From contig NZ_POQT01000020.1 in assembly GCF_002938435.1 (NCBI RefSeq), positions 1 to 64,000 of the forward strand: 64,000 nucleotides of DNA, read 5' to 3'. Source of the DNA: Blastococcus saxobsidens. GTDB taxonomy: Bacteria; Actinomycetota; Actinomycetes; Mycobacteriales; Geodermatophilaceae. Shown here piece by piece: positions 42,148-52,252 of this stretch (its first letter is position 1; every line of letters starts with the position of its first letter). The translations under genes and the position numbers were made by a program. The notes under the pieces were generated by a model. That model was not told where the DNA came from and did no database searches. It worked only from the letters and a program-made list of their open reading frames with translations.

Positions 42148-42192
42148 GGCGTTTCGTGCACTAACCGCGCGGCGCTTAGTGCACAAAACGCC
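42148..42192. promoter_or_regulatory. 17-bp inverted repeat between rhaI and the aldolase/dehydrogenase gene
   Basis: GGCGTTTCGTGCACTAA (42148-42164) and TTAGTGCACAAAACGCC (42176-42192) pair at 16 of 17 positions around the spacer CCGCGCGGCGC. It begins 15 bases after the rhaI stop and ends 30 bases before the next start. It could be a terminator or attenuator, an mRNA-processing hairpin or a regulator site; the TTCGTGCACT core recurs between lutA and lutB. Confidence 0.65.
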
Positions 42193-42222
42193 CTCATGAT
42201 CACTCCCGGAAGGAACCACCCC

Positions 42223-44259
42223 GTGACGAATCCTGTCGTCAGTGACCTCATCGCGCGCAGCAACCGGCTCGGCGCCGACCCGCGCAACACCAACTACGCC
42301 GGCGGCAACACCTCCGCCAAGGGCACCGGAACCGACCCGGTCACCGGTCAGCCGGTCGAGCTGCTCTGGGTGAAGGGTTCCGGCGGCGACCTCGGCACGC
42401 TGAAGGAGGCCGGTCTGGCCGTCCTGCGCCTGGACCGGCTGCGCTCGCTCGTCGACGTCTACCCGGGCGTGGAGCGGGAGGACGAGATGGTCGCCGCCTT
42501 CGACTTCTGCCTGCACGGCCGGGGCGGCGCCGCACCGTCGATCGACACCGCCATGCACGGCCTGGTCGACGCCGCGCACGTCGACCACCTGCACCCCGAC
42601 TCCGGCATCGCGCTGGCGACGGCGGCCGACGGCGAGGCGCTCACCCGCGAGTGCTTCGGCGACCGCGTCGTCTGGGTGCCGTGGCGCCGGCCGGGCTTCC
42701 AGCTGGGCCTGGACATCGCCGCGATCAAGGAGAAGAACCCGCAGGCGATCGGCTGCATCCTCGGCGGTCACGGCGTCACCGCGTGGGGCGCGACGAGCGA
42801 GGAGGCCGAGGCCAACTCCCTCGACATCATCCGCACCGCCGAGCGATTCCTCGCCGAGAAGGGTGCCGCGGAGCCGTTCGGCGCCGTCGTCCCCGGCTTC
42901 GAGGCCCTGCCCGAGGCGGAGCGTCGCGCCAAGGCCGCGGCGCTGGCACCGGTGATCCGCGGGCTGGCCTCGACCGACAAGCCGCAGGTCGGCCACTTCA
43001 CCGACTCCGACGTCGTCCTGGAGTTCCTGTCCCGGGAGAAGCTGGCCCCCCTCGCGTCGCTGGGCACGTCCTGCCCGGACCACTTCCTGCGCACCAAGGT
43101 GCGGCCGATGGTCGTCGACCTGCCCGCATCCGCCCCGGTCGAGGACGTCGTCGCCCGGCTGAAGGAGGTCCACGAGGAGTACCGCGCCGAGTACGCCGCC
43201 TACTACTCCCGGCACGCAACCGCCGACAGCCCGGCGATGCGCGGCGCCGACCCGGCGATCGTGCTGGTGCCCGGCGTGGGCATGTTCAGCTTCGGGGCCA
43301 ACAAGCAGACCGCGCGGGTGGCCGGTGAGTTCTACGTCAACGCCATCAACGTCATGCGCGGCGCCGAGGCCGTGAGCACCTACGCGCCGATCGACGAGAG
43401 CGAGAAGTTCCGCATCGAGTACTGGGCGCTGGAGGAGGCGAAGCTCCAGCGCATGCCGAAGCCCAAGCCGCTGGCCTCCCGGGTCGCGCTGGTCACCGGC
43501 GCCGCGAGCGGCATCGGCAAGGCCATCGCCGAGCGGCTGGCCGCGGAGGGCGCCTGCGTCGTCGTCGCCGACCTGGACCTGCAGAAGGCGACCGACGCCG
43601 CCGCCGGGATCGGGAACGCCGACGTCGCGATCGGCGTGGCCGCCGACGTCAGCGACGCCGAGGCGGTGGCCGCCGCGTTCCGGGAGGCGTGCCTGGCCTT
43701 CGGCGGCGTGGACCTGGTGGTCAACAACGCCGGCCTGTCGATCTCCAAGCCGCTGCTGGAGACCACCGAGGCCGACTGGGACCTGCAGCACGACGTGATG
43801 GCCAAGGGCAGCTTCCTCGTGTCCCGCGAGGCGGCCCGCATCATGATCGAGCAGGGGATGGGTGGCGACGTCGTCTACATCTCCAGCAAGAACGCGGTCT
43901 TCGCCGGCCCCAGCAACATCGCCTACTCCTCGACCAAGGCCGACCAGGCCCACCAGGTCCGGCTGCTGGCGGCCGAGCTCGGCGAGCACCAGATCCGGGT
44001 CAACGGCATCAACCCCGACGGCGTGGTCCGCGGGTCGGGCATCTTCGCCGGCGGCTGGGGCGCCAAGCGCGCCGCCGTCTACGGGGTGCCGGAGGAGGAG
44101 CTGGGCCAGTTCTACGCGCAGCGCACCCTGCTCAAGCGCGAGGTGCTGCCCGAGCACGTCGCCGACGCCGTCTTCGCCCTGACCGGCGGCGAGCTCAGCC
44201 GGACCACCGGCCTGCACGTCCCGGTCGACTCGGGCGTCGCCGCCGCGTTCCTGCGATGA
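42223..44259 (+). CDS. rhaEW: Bifunctional L-rhamnulose-1-phosphate aldolase / lactaldehyde (short-chain) dehydrogenase
   Basis: A 678-residue fusion. Residues about 1-400 form a class II aldolase/adducin-type domain (NTNYAGGNTSAKG; AAHVDHLHPDSGIAL; GGHGVTAWG). Residues about 415-678 form a short-chain dehydrogenase with TGAASGIG near 424-431, NNAG, and the catalytic Tyr568-X3-Lys572 (YSSTK). The first half cleaves rhamnulose 1-phosphate to DHAP and L-lactaldehyde, and the second oxidises lactaldehyde to L-lactate. GTG 42223 has GGAAGGA eight bases upstream, better than ATG 42196. Its lactate product feeds LutABC, encoded in the divergent operon. Confidence 0.94.
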   Translation: MTNPVVSDLIARSNRLGADPRNTNYAGGNTSAKGTGTDPVTGQPVELLWVKGSGGDLGTLKEAGLAVLRLDRLRSLVDVYPGVEREDEMVAAFDFCLHGRGGAAPSIDTAMHGLVDAAHVDHLHPDSGIALATAADGEALTRECFGDRVVWVPWRRPGFQLGLDIAAIKEKNPQAIGCILGGHGVTAWGATSEEAEANSLDIIRTAERFLAEKGAAEPFGAVVPGFEALPEAERRAKAAALAPVIRGLASTDKPQVGHFTDSDVVLEFLSREKLAPLASLGTSCPDHFLRTKVRPMVVDLPASAPVEDVVARLKEVHEEYRAEYAAYYSRHATADSPAMRGADPAIVLVPGVGMFSFGANKQTARVAGEFYVNAINVMRGAEAVSTYAPIDESEKFRIEYWALEEAKLQRMPKPKPLASRVALVTGAASGIGKAIAERLAAEGACVVVADLDLQKATDAAAGIGNADVAIGVAADVSDAEAVAAAFREACLAFGGVDLVVNNAGLSISKPLLETTEADWDLQHDVMAKGSFLVSREAARIMIEQGMGGDVVYISSKNAVFAGPSNIAYSSTKADQAHQVRLLAAELGEHQIRVNGINPDGVVRGSGIFAGGWGAKRAAVYGVPEEELGQFYAQRTLLKREVLPEHVADAVFALTGGELSRTTGLHVPVDSGVAAAFLR

Positions 44260-44261
44260 GC

Positions 44262-44330
44262 GCGAGAACGACGCCCGAGCGAGCATCGCAGCGAGGAACG
44301 AGCGAGGAGCGGAACGAGGGCGGAGTCGAG
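44262..44330 (+). repeat. GAGCGAG-rich simple sequence before rhaB
   Basis: The 73-base gap is almost pure A/G/C with repeated GCGAG units. CGAGCGAG occurs at 44276-44283 and 44299-44306, and GCGAGGA twice. It may be a dispersed repeat family or just purine-rich leader sequence; the rhaB ribosome site (GGCGGAG) is at its end. Confidence 0.4.
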
Positions 44331-44332
44331 CC

Positions 44333-45802
44333 ATGACCGATCGGGAGCTGACCCTCGCGGCCGTCGACCTGGGTGCCTCCAGCGGCCGGGTGATGACCGC
44401 GCGGGTCGGCCCCGGCCGGCTGGACCTGGCCGAGGTGCACCGCTTCCCCAACCGGCCGGTCCGGACGGGGGGGACGCTGTCCTGGGACGTGCTTGCGCTC
44501 TACGCCGGTGTGCTTGACGGGCTGCGTGCCGCGGGACGGGAGGCCGGGAGCATCGACGGGATCGGCATCGACAGCTGGGCGGTCGACGTCGGCCTGCTCG
44601 ACGCCGACGGCGCGCTGCTGGGCAACCCGGTGCACTACCGCGACGCCCGGCACGCGACGGCGGTCCCGGCCGTGCACGCCGTCGTCCCGCCCGGCGAGCT
44701 GTACCGCGTCAACGGGCTGCAGCACCTGCCGTTCAACACGGTGTTCCAGTTCGCTGCGATGCGGGGCACCGCGCGGTTCGCCGCCGCCCGGCAGGCGCTG
44801 CTCGTGCCGGACCTGCTCGCGTACTGGCTGACCGGCGCCCGCGTCGCGGAGGTCACCAACGCCTCCACCACCGGGCTGCTGGACGCGACGACGCGGCAGT
44901 GGGCCGGCGGTCTCCTGGACCGGCTGGACCTGCCGCGCGACCTGTTCCCGGCGCTCGTGCAGCCCGGCGAGGAGATCGGCCGGCTCACCGCCGAGGCGCG
45001 CGCGGAGACCGGGCTGGCCGACGTCCCGGTGATCGCGGTGGGCTCGCACGACACGGCGTCGGCGGTGGTGGGCGTGCCGGCCGCGTCGGAGCAGTTCGCG
45101 TACGTCTCCTGCGGTACCTGGTCGCTGGTGGGTGTCGAGCTGGCGGAGCCGGTGCTCACCGAGGCCGGCCGGCAGGCGGGCTTCACCAACGAGCTGGGCG
45201 TCGACGGCACGGTGCGCTGCCTGCGCAACGTCATGGGCCTGTGGCTGCTGCAGGAGTCGCTGCGCACGTGGTCGGCCGCCGGGCTTCCCGCCGACCTCGC
45301 CGAGCTGCTGGCCGCGGCCGCCCGGGTGTCGGCGTTCACCGCCGTCGTCGACCCCGACGACGCCCGGTTCCTGCCGCCGGGGGACATGCCGGCCCGCATC
45401 GCCGCGCTCTGCACCGAGACCGGGCAGACGCCGCCGCAGAGCCAGGCGGAGACGGTGCGCTGCATCCTCGACAGCCTCGCGCTGGCCTACCGGCGGAGCA
45501 TCCGGCGCGCGGCCGAACTGTCCGGCCGCGAGGTCGAGGTGGTGCACCTGGTCGGCGGCGGCGCCCGCAACGAGCTGCTCTGCCAGCTCACCGCGGACGC
45601 CTGCGGGCTGCCGGTCATCGCCGGGCCGGTCGAGGCGGCGGCGCTGGGGAACGCGCTGGTGCAGGCGCGGGCGCTCGGCGCGGTCGACGGGGGACTGGCC
45701 GAGCTGCGTGCACTGCTGCGGGCCACGCAGCAGACGCGGACCTACCTGCCTTCCGGCTCCGCGCAGGCCTGGGCCACGGCGGACGCGCGGGTCTTCGGCT
45801 GA
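44333..45802 (+). CDS. rhaB: Rhamnulokinase
   Basis: A 489-residue FGGY kinase. It opens with LAAVDLGASSGRVM (ATP phosphate-1 loop), continues with the rhamnulokinase signature IGIDSWAVDVGLLD and EVTNASTTGLLD, then SHDTASAVVGVP, SCGTWSLVGVEL and the adenosine motif VVHLVGGGARNELLCQ. It phosphorylates L-rhamnulose at C1. Last gene of the rhamnose operon, converging on galK with only seven bases between stop codons. Confidence 0.95.
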   Translation: MTDRELTLAAVDLGASSGRVMTARVGPGRLDLAEVHRFPNRPVRTGGTLSWDVLALYAGVLDGLRAAGREAGSIDGIGIDSWAVDVGLLDADGALLGNPVHYRDARHATAVPAVHAVVPPGELYRVNGLQHLPFNTVFQFAAMRGTARFAAARQALLVPDLLAYWLTGARVAEVTNASTTGLLDATTRQWAGGLLDRLDLPRDLFPALVQPGEEIGRLTAEARAETGLADVPVIAVGSHDTASAVVGVPAASEQFAYVSCGTWSLVGVELAEPVLTEAGRQAGFTNELGVDGTVRCLRNVMGLWLLQESLRTWSAAGLPADLAELLAAAARVSAFTAVVDPDDARFLPPGDMPARIAALCTETGQTPPQSQAETVRCILDSLALAYRRSIRRAAELSGREVEVVHLVGGGARNELLCQLTADACGLPVIAGPVEAAALGNALVQARALGAVDGGLAELRALLRATQQTRTYLPSGSAQAWATADARVFG

Positions 45803-45816
45803 CGAGTGCTCAGCCG
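45796..45816. terminator. Short hairpin made of the rhaB and galK stop regions
   Basis: CGGCTGA-CGAGTGC-TCAGCCG is a perfect 7-bp stem whose arms contain the two convergent TGA stop codons. It is the only candidate terminator in the seven-base gap. Confidence 0.35.
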
Positions 45817-46970
45817 GCCCACACCGCACGCGTGCCGTCCGACGGCGTGCAGATCGTCGCCTCCCCGGGGCGGCCGGTGGCCGACCGGTACCGGGCGGTG
45901 ATGCTCGCGGCGGCGGCTGCCGCGTCGTCAGCCCGCACCAGGGCCACCGCGCAGCCGCCGAACCCGGCCCCGGTGAGGCGCGCGCCGAGGATCCCCGGCG
46001 TGGCGACGGCGAGGTCGACCAGCGTGTCGAGCTCCGCGACGCTCACCTCGTAGTCGTCCCGCAGCGACGCGTGCGAGCGGTTCATCAGCTCGCCGAACTC
46101 CGCGACGTCGCAGCGGGCGAGGGCGGAGACGCTCCGCAGCACCCGCTCGTTCTCCTCGACGACGTGCCGGGCCCGCCGCAGCGGCACCTCGCCCAGCAGG
46201 TGGGCGTGCTCGGCCAGCAAGTCCGGTGTCACGTCCCGCAGGGCAGCCAGACCGGGCCGCACCGGACGCAGCCGGGTCAGGGCCTCCTCGCACTCGGCCC
46301 GCCGCCGGTTGTAGGCCGACCCGGCCAGGGTGCGCGGAACGGCGCTGTCGAGCACGAGGATGCGGACGCCGTCCGGCACGGGGACCCGCTCGGTGCGCAG
46401 GCTCCGGCAGTCGACCAGCACCGCGTGCCCCGCCGCCCCGCAGGCGACCGCCAGCTGGTCCATGACCCCGCTGCGGACCCCGACGACGTCGTTCTCCACC
46501 CGCTGCCCGAGGCGGGCCAGCTGCTCGGGCGGCAGCACCTCCCCGGCGAGCGCCAGCAGCGCGACCAGCACCCCGAGCTCCAGGGACGCCGAGGAGGAGA
46601 GCCCTGCCCCGATCGGCAGATCGCTGTCCACCAGCAGGTCCGCACCGGGGACGTCGTGCCCGTCGGCGAGCAGCACGGCCGCGGTTCCGGCCACGTAGCG
46701 CGACCACTCCGGTCCCTCGTGCGGCCGCAGGTCGGCCAGCGGGCGCTCGTCGGTGGCGTCCATGCGCAGCGCGGTGGTCCGCAGCCGCCGGTCCGGCCGT
46801 CGGCGGGCCAGGACGACGGTGCCCCGGTCCAGCGCGGCGGGGAGGACGAAGCCGTCGTTGTAGTCGGTGTGCTCGCCGATCAGGTTGACCCTGCCCGGCG
46901 ACCGGACGACGACCTCGGCGGGTGCGCCGGTCGAGCGGGCGAAGGTCTCCCGCAGGGCGACGTCGTTCAC
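45810..46970 (-). CDS. galK: Galactokinase
   Basis: A 386-residue GHMP kinase with the galactokinase signature [19 protein letters not shown], the ATP motif [14 protein letters not shown], catalytic-base region [15 protein letters not shown] and the C-terminal [16 protein letters not shown]. It phosphorylates galactose at C1. The GTG start overlaps the galT stop (GTGA). Co-transcription with a GH1 glycosidase and an aromatic hydroxylase suggests that galactose is released from an aromatic glycoside. No galE is seen in the window. Confidence 0.95.
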   Translation of the reverse strand: MNDVALRETFARSTGAPAEVVVRSPGRVNLIGEHTDYNDGFVLPAALDRGTVVLARRRPDRRLRTTALRMDATDERPLADLRPHEGPEWSRYVAGTAAVLLADGHDVPGADLLVDSDLPIGAGLSSSASLELGVLVALLALAGEVLPPEQLARLGQRVENDVVGVRSGVMDQLAVACGAAGHAVLVDCRSLRTERVPVPDGVRILVLDSAVPRTLAGSAYNRRRAECEEALTRLRPVRPGLAALRDVTPDLLAEHAHLLGEVPLRRARHVVEENERVLRSVSALARCDVAEFGELMNRSHASLRDDYEVSVAELDTLVDLAVATPGILGARLTGAGFGGCAVALVRADDAAAAAASITARYRSATGRPGEATICTPSDGTRAVWAG

Positions 46971-47983
46971 GCCCGCCCCACCGTCCCGCGCAGGCGGGCG
47001 GCCGCGGACTCCGGGGTGATGTCCCGCTGCGGCTGGGCCAGCAGCTCGTAGCCGACCATGAACTTCCGGACGGTGGCCGAGCGCAGCAGCGGTGGGTAGA
47101 AGTGCCCGTGCAGGTGCCACTCGGGGTGCGCGTCCCCATCGGTCGGCCGCTGGTGCAGCCCCATCGTGTACGGGAAGGGCACGCCGAAGAGGGCGTCGTA
47201 GCGGCGGGCGAGCTCGGCCAGCGCGGTGGCCAGGGCGTCCCGGCCGGTCCCGTCGAGGTCGGGCACCGCGCCGCAGTGCCTACGGGGCAGCACGAGGGTC
47301 TCGAACGGCCAGACCGCCCAGAACGGGACCAGGACGGTGACGTGCTCGTCCCGGAAGACGATCCGTGCGCCGTCGGCCTCCTCGACCGCCAGGTAGTCGC
47401 AGAGCAGGCAGCCGCCCGCTGCTGCGGCGGCCCGCTGGGAGGCGAGCTCGCGGACCGCCTCGGTGGGCAGCCGCTCCTCGGCCCAGATCTGGCCGTGCGG
47501 GTGCGGGTTGCTGGCGCCCATCGCCGCGCCCCGGTTCTCGAACACCTGCACCCAGTCGACCCAGTCGAGGCCGCCCAGCTCGGTGTACTGGTCGGCCCAC
47601 GTGTCGATGACCGCGCGGATGCGGTCGGCGGGCAGCCGGCCGAGCGCGAGGTCGTGCCGCGGTGAGTAGCAGATCACCCGGCAGACGCCCCGCTGGCTCT
47701 CGGCGACCAGCAGGCCGTCGGGGTCGGAGGTCGCCGGTGCCACGTCCGGGGTCAGGGCGGCGAAGTCGTTGTCGAAGACGAAGGTCCCGTCGTAGGCGGG
47801 GGTGCGCCGCCCGCCCGCCCGCTCGTTGCCCGGGCACAGGTAGCACTCCGGGTCGTAGTCGGGCAGCCGGGGTGCCGCCGTGTCCTCGACCTGGCCCTGC
47901 CAGGGGCGGGCCGTGCGGTGCGGGGAGACGAGGACCCATGCACCGGTCAGCCGGTTGAGGCGCCGGTGCGTCGCATCGAGCAC
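46967..47983 (-). CDS. galT: Galactose-1-phosphate uridylyltransferase
   Basis: A 338-residue HIT-superfamily protein. [12 protein letters not shown] near residue 48 and the active-site [15 protein letters not shown] (nucleophile in HPHGQ) are intact; the C-terminal [13 protein letters not shown] is also conserved. It exchanges UMP between UDP-glucose and galactose 1-phosphate. The start is GTG 47983, two bases after the glycosidase stop. Confidence 0.94.
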   Translation of the reverse strand: MLDATHRRLNRLTGAWVLVSPHRTARPWQGQVEDTAAPRLPDYDPECYLCPGNERAGGRRTPAYDGTFVFDNDFAALTPDVAPATSDPDGLLVAESQRGVCRVICYSPRHDLALGRLPADRIRAVIDTWADQYTELGGLDWVDWVQVFENRGAAMGASNPHPHGQIWAEERLPTEAVRELASQRAAAAAGGCLLCDYLAVEEADGARIVFRDEHVTVLVPFWAVWPFETLVLPRRHCGAVPDLDGTGRDALATALAELARRYDALFGVPFPYTMGLHQRPTDGDAHPEWHLHGHFYPPLLRSATVRKFMVGYELLAQPQRDITPESAAARLRGTVGRA

Positions 47984-47985
47984 CG

Positions 47986-49166
<1,181 letters not shown>

Positions 49167-49170
<4 letters not shown>

Positions 49171-50819
49171 CGGCTGATCTCCTCGAGGGGGTGGGGAAGG
49201 GCGGCGACGACGTTCGCGCCGCCGACGACGGTGCGCAGCAGGTGGTGCGGCCGGTCCACGGCGGCTCCGCGCCAGGCCACGTGCTGGTCGGGCCGGACCA
49301 GCACCAGGTCGGCCTCGTAGCGGGAGCGGAGCCCGGGCACGTCGGCGAGGTCGACCACCGTGAGCGGGATCCCGAGCTCGTCGGCGGCCGCGGGAAGCGC
49401 CCCGGTGTCGGAGCCGGAGCCCAGGCGCAGCAGGGAGAAGCCGTCGCCCAGCCGGTCGTAGACCGAGCTGCCGTCCGGCAGCCAGGCGTGCGGGAGCCGG
49501 GCACCCGGATGTGCCGACGGGGTGAAGGTGGCCAGCGTCGGCTCGGGCACCGTGCGCCCGTCGGGGACGACGACGGGGGAGTGGGGGTAGTCGTAGCCGA
49601 GCACCAGCCCCAGGCTGTGGAACTCGGCGTCCTTGACGTGGAGCCGCTGGGCCAGGTCGGCGCGCAGCAGGCGCCCGGCCGTCCCCTCGTCGTCGAGGTC
49701 GGTGTCGGCGAACGACGGGGCGAGGAACGCCTCCTGGGCGCCGGCCGCACCGATGGTCCGGTGGGCAACGGGACGGCGCTCGGCCTCGTAGCTGGCGAGC
49801 AGGGACGGCGGTGCCCAGCCCTGCAGCACCGCGGCCAGCTTCCAGCCGAGGTTGACCGCGTCGCCGACGCAGGTGTTGAAGCCGTGCCCGCCCCACGGGG
49901 GGTTGAGGTGCGCGGCATCGCCGACCAGGAGTACCCGCTCCCCGCGGTAGCGGTCCACCAGCAGCATCCGGGCCGACCACGGGTCGGTGGCCAGGACGTC
50001 GACGTCGATCTCCGCGCCCACGAGCGACCGGACGAGCGCCACCGGATCGACGTCCTCGGTGCGCACGTCGACGCCCTGGACGATGGCCCACCAGGTGCCC
50101 TCGAGGTCCAGGCGCCCCATCAGGCCGCCGCGCTCGGCGCCGATGACCCAGTAGTGCACGCCCACGGCGCACAGCTCGCGCTCCTCGAGCGCGCGGCTGC
50201 GGAAGGTGATGCTCAGGTTCGGCAGGGTGCCCGAGGAGCCCTCGTAGCGGGCGCCGATCGCCGTGCGCGAGAGGCCGCTGCTGCCGTCGCAGCCGAGCAG
50301 GTAGTCGGCGCTCACCCGGTGCGGCGCGCCGGCCTGGTCCTCGACCACCGCGCGAACCTCCCCGGGGCCGTCCAGGACGGACGCGACCCGCCAGCCGGTC
50401 AGCAGGGTCACGGCCGGCAGGGCGGCGGCGGCCTCGCGCAGGACCTCCTCCACCAGCGGCTGGGGAGCCTGCTGCCCGGCCTCGGCGGCGATGTCCTGAC
50501 GAGCCGTCCAGAGCCCGAACGCGTTCTCGAAGCGGGTGATCTCGTGCCCGAACAGGCCGGTCACGAAGACGACGTCCTGGGCGTGGTCCACGGCCAGCGG
50601 CGCCGCGGCCCGGAGCCGGTCGGCGAGGCCCCACCGGCGCAGGTGCTCCATGGTGCGGACGCTGGTGGTCTTCGCCCGGGGTCGCAGCGGGTCGAGCTGG
50701 GTGCGCGGCTCCACGACGAGCACCTCGACGCCGCGGCGGCCGAGCTCGATCGCGGCGGCGAGCCCGCTGGGCCCACCGCCGGCGATGAGCACCGGGACGC
50801 GTTCGGGCACGGTGGTCAT
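49167..50819 (-). CDS. FAD-dependent aromatic monooxygenase (PheA/TfdB/FdeE-like)
   Basis: A 550-residue class A flavoprotein hydroxylase. FAD motif PVLIAGGGPSGLAAAIELGRR lies near residues 9-28 in part, a DG-type motif YLLGCDGSSGLSRTAIG in the middle, and the second FAD motif VLLVGDAAHLNPPWGGHGFNT near 330. A C-terminal thioredoxin-like domain carries VVDLADVPGLRSRYEADLVLVRPDQHVAWR. Such enzymes hydroxylate phenolic rings with NAD(P)H and oxygen. It is first in the operon with GH1-galT-galK, with the regulon palindrome 138 bases upstream. A phenolic or flavonoid aglycone is the likely substrate. Confidence 0.9.
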
Positions 50820-50956
50820 GAGGTCTCCTGTCAGGGGCGCCGCTCGCCGGGCGAGCGGAGGTGCGAAGGCATGCGCGGTCGGCCGTCCGGGGAGCTCCCG
50901 GGGCTCCGTGCCGCCCGTCCAGCATCGGTGGCGGGGGTCACGTCGCCGTAGCCCGT

Positions 50957-50971
50957 TGCCATTGGGTGGCA
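50957..50971. promoter_or_regulatory. Site A of the TGCCA-N5-CGGNA palindrome (upstream of the aromatic hydroxylase operon)
   Basis: TGCCATTGGGTGGCA is a perfect 5-bp inverted repeat with a 5-base spacer, 138 bases before the hydroxylase start. Three relatives lie at 54723, 57262 and 58143. The 15-bp size and spacing fit IclR-family operators. Confidence 0.6.
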
Positions 50972-50994
50972 GTGCGGAACGGGAGCGTCCGCCA

Positions 50995-52248
50995 TCACCG
51001 GGCCGCGTGCCGCTCCTGCCACTGCCGCACCCAGGCGCGGCCGTAGTCGTTGCCGTGCGGGGTCCGCAGCACCGTGTGGATGTGGAAGGGCTGCGGGGTG
51101 TCGTAGTCGAGGAAGACCCCGCAGTGGTGGTCGAGCTCGGCGATCAGCACCGGCGACTGCAACCGGTAGTAGAAGACATCGCCGGGAGCCGATCCGCCGA
51201 TCCAGCAGAACCACGTCTCGTCCAGGTGCTGCTCGACCTCCCGCATGCGGGCCCGGCGCGGCCCCTCGGGCAGCAGCCGGACGAACGCCTCGGCGATCCC
51301 GAGCGCCGCCGTGCGGGCCTCGGCCGGCATGTCGGCGACCCGGACGCCCTCGAACGGGATGACCCGGTTGTCCTGGAACGCCCCGGCGAGGTGTCGCTCG
51401 TCGCCGGGGTGCACCCGGCCCGGCGGCATGGCCGGGTCGACCATGTGCTGGTAGACCGTCGCCGCCCGTCGCTGGTCGTCGGGGAGGGCGGCCATGAGGG
51501 CGGTGCCGAGGGAGATCCGGTCGGCGAACACACCGGCCAGACCGGCGTGCGGGCCGGCGTCGATCTCGTCGGGCTCGGCGCCCAGGAAGACGGGGGAGAC
51601 CACCATCCGGCCCTCGACCACCAGGCAGTTGACCGCGCAGTGGTGGCCGTACAGCTGCCAGCCCCACGGCGCGCGCAGGTCCGGCTGGCCGTAGAGCGCG
51701 ATGTTGTAGCTGAACTCGTTGAGCACCGTCGTCAGGTCGACGAGTTCGCCGAGGAAGCCGTTGATCAGCATCATCGCGTGGGCCAGCTCGTAGCCCTCCG
51801 GGCTCAGCGAGGCCGCCATCAGCGCCAGCGCCTTCTCGCGGACGACCTCGGGCTGCAGGTCCAGCCGCAGCCCGGTGTCGAACTGCATGAACTCCGGATT
51901 GGCCCACGTCTGCCACTCGACGGCGTCGACGGCGAAGCAGATCCGCTTCCGCCCGTCGTCGTCCAGGACGGCGAGCAGGTCGTGGGCGGCGGCGACCATG
52001 GCCTCGACGGGCGCCTCCTCACCGGGCCGGGCCGGCTCGAAGGGGTGCAGCCCCTCCCGCAGCGTCCCGTCCTCGGTGACGCCGCGGAACTCGTTCCGGT
52101 AGAGGGGCGTCCAGCCCTCCACCAGGCCACCGGTGAAGGTGCCCGGGGTGCGGGCGTGATCCCGGTAGGCGTAGGGGTCCATGCCGCGCACCTCGGCGAC
52201 GCGCGGGTGGTCGTGCGGGAACAGGTACTGGCGGTACTCGCCGGACAT
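50995..52248 (-). CDS. DUF3500 family protein
   Basis: A 417-residue protein with the DUF3500 pattern: GYELAHAMMLINGFLGELV, then GWQLYGHHCAVNCLVVEGRMVVSPVFLGAEP in part, and the C-terminal PFHIHTVLRTPHGNDYGRAWVRQW. Conserved His residues (GHH, HIH) suggest a metal or catalytic site, but no activity is established for the family. No signal peptide is seen here. It follows the FAH-type hydrolase by four bases and ends the quercetinase-like operon, so a step in ring-fission product metabolism is a reasonable guess. Confidence 0.85.
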   Translation of the reverse strand: MSGEYRQYLFPHDHPRVAEVRGMDPYAYRDHARTPGTFTGGLVEGWTPLYRNEFRGVTEDGTLREGLHPFEPARPGEEAPVEAMVAAAHDLLAVLDDDGRKRICFAVDAVEWQTWANPEFMQFDTGLRLDLQPEVVREKALALMAASLSPEGYELAHAMMLINGFLGELVDLTTVLNEFSYNIALYGQPDLRAPWGWQLYGHHCAVNCLVVEGRMVVSPVFLGAEPDEIDAGPHAGLAGVFADRISLGTALMAALPDDQRRAATVYQHMVDPAMPPGRVHPGDERHLAGAFQDNRVIPFEGVRVADMPAEARTAALGIAEAFVRLLPEGPRRARMREVEQHLDETWFCWIGGSAPGDVFYYRLQSPVLIAELDHHCGVFLDYDTPQPFHIHTVLRTPHGNDYGRAWVRQWQERHAAR

Positions 52249-52252
52249 CGCC

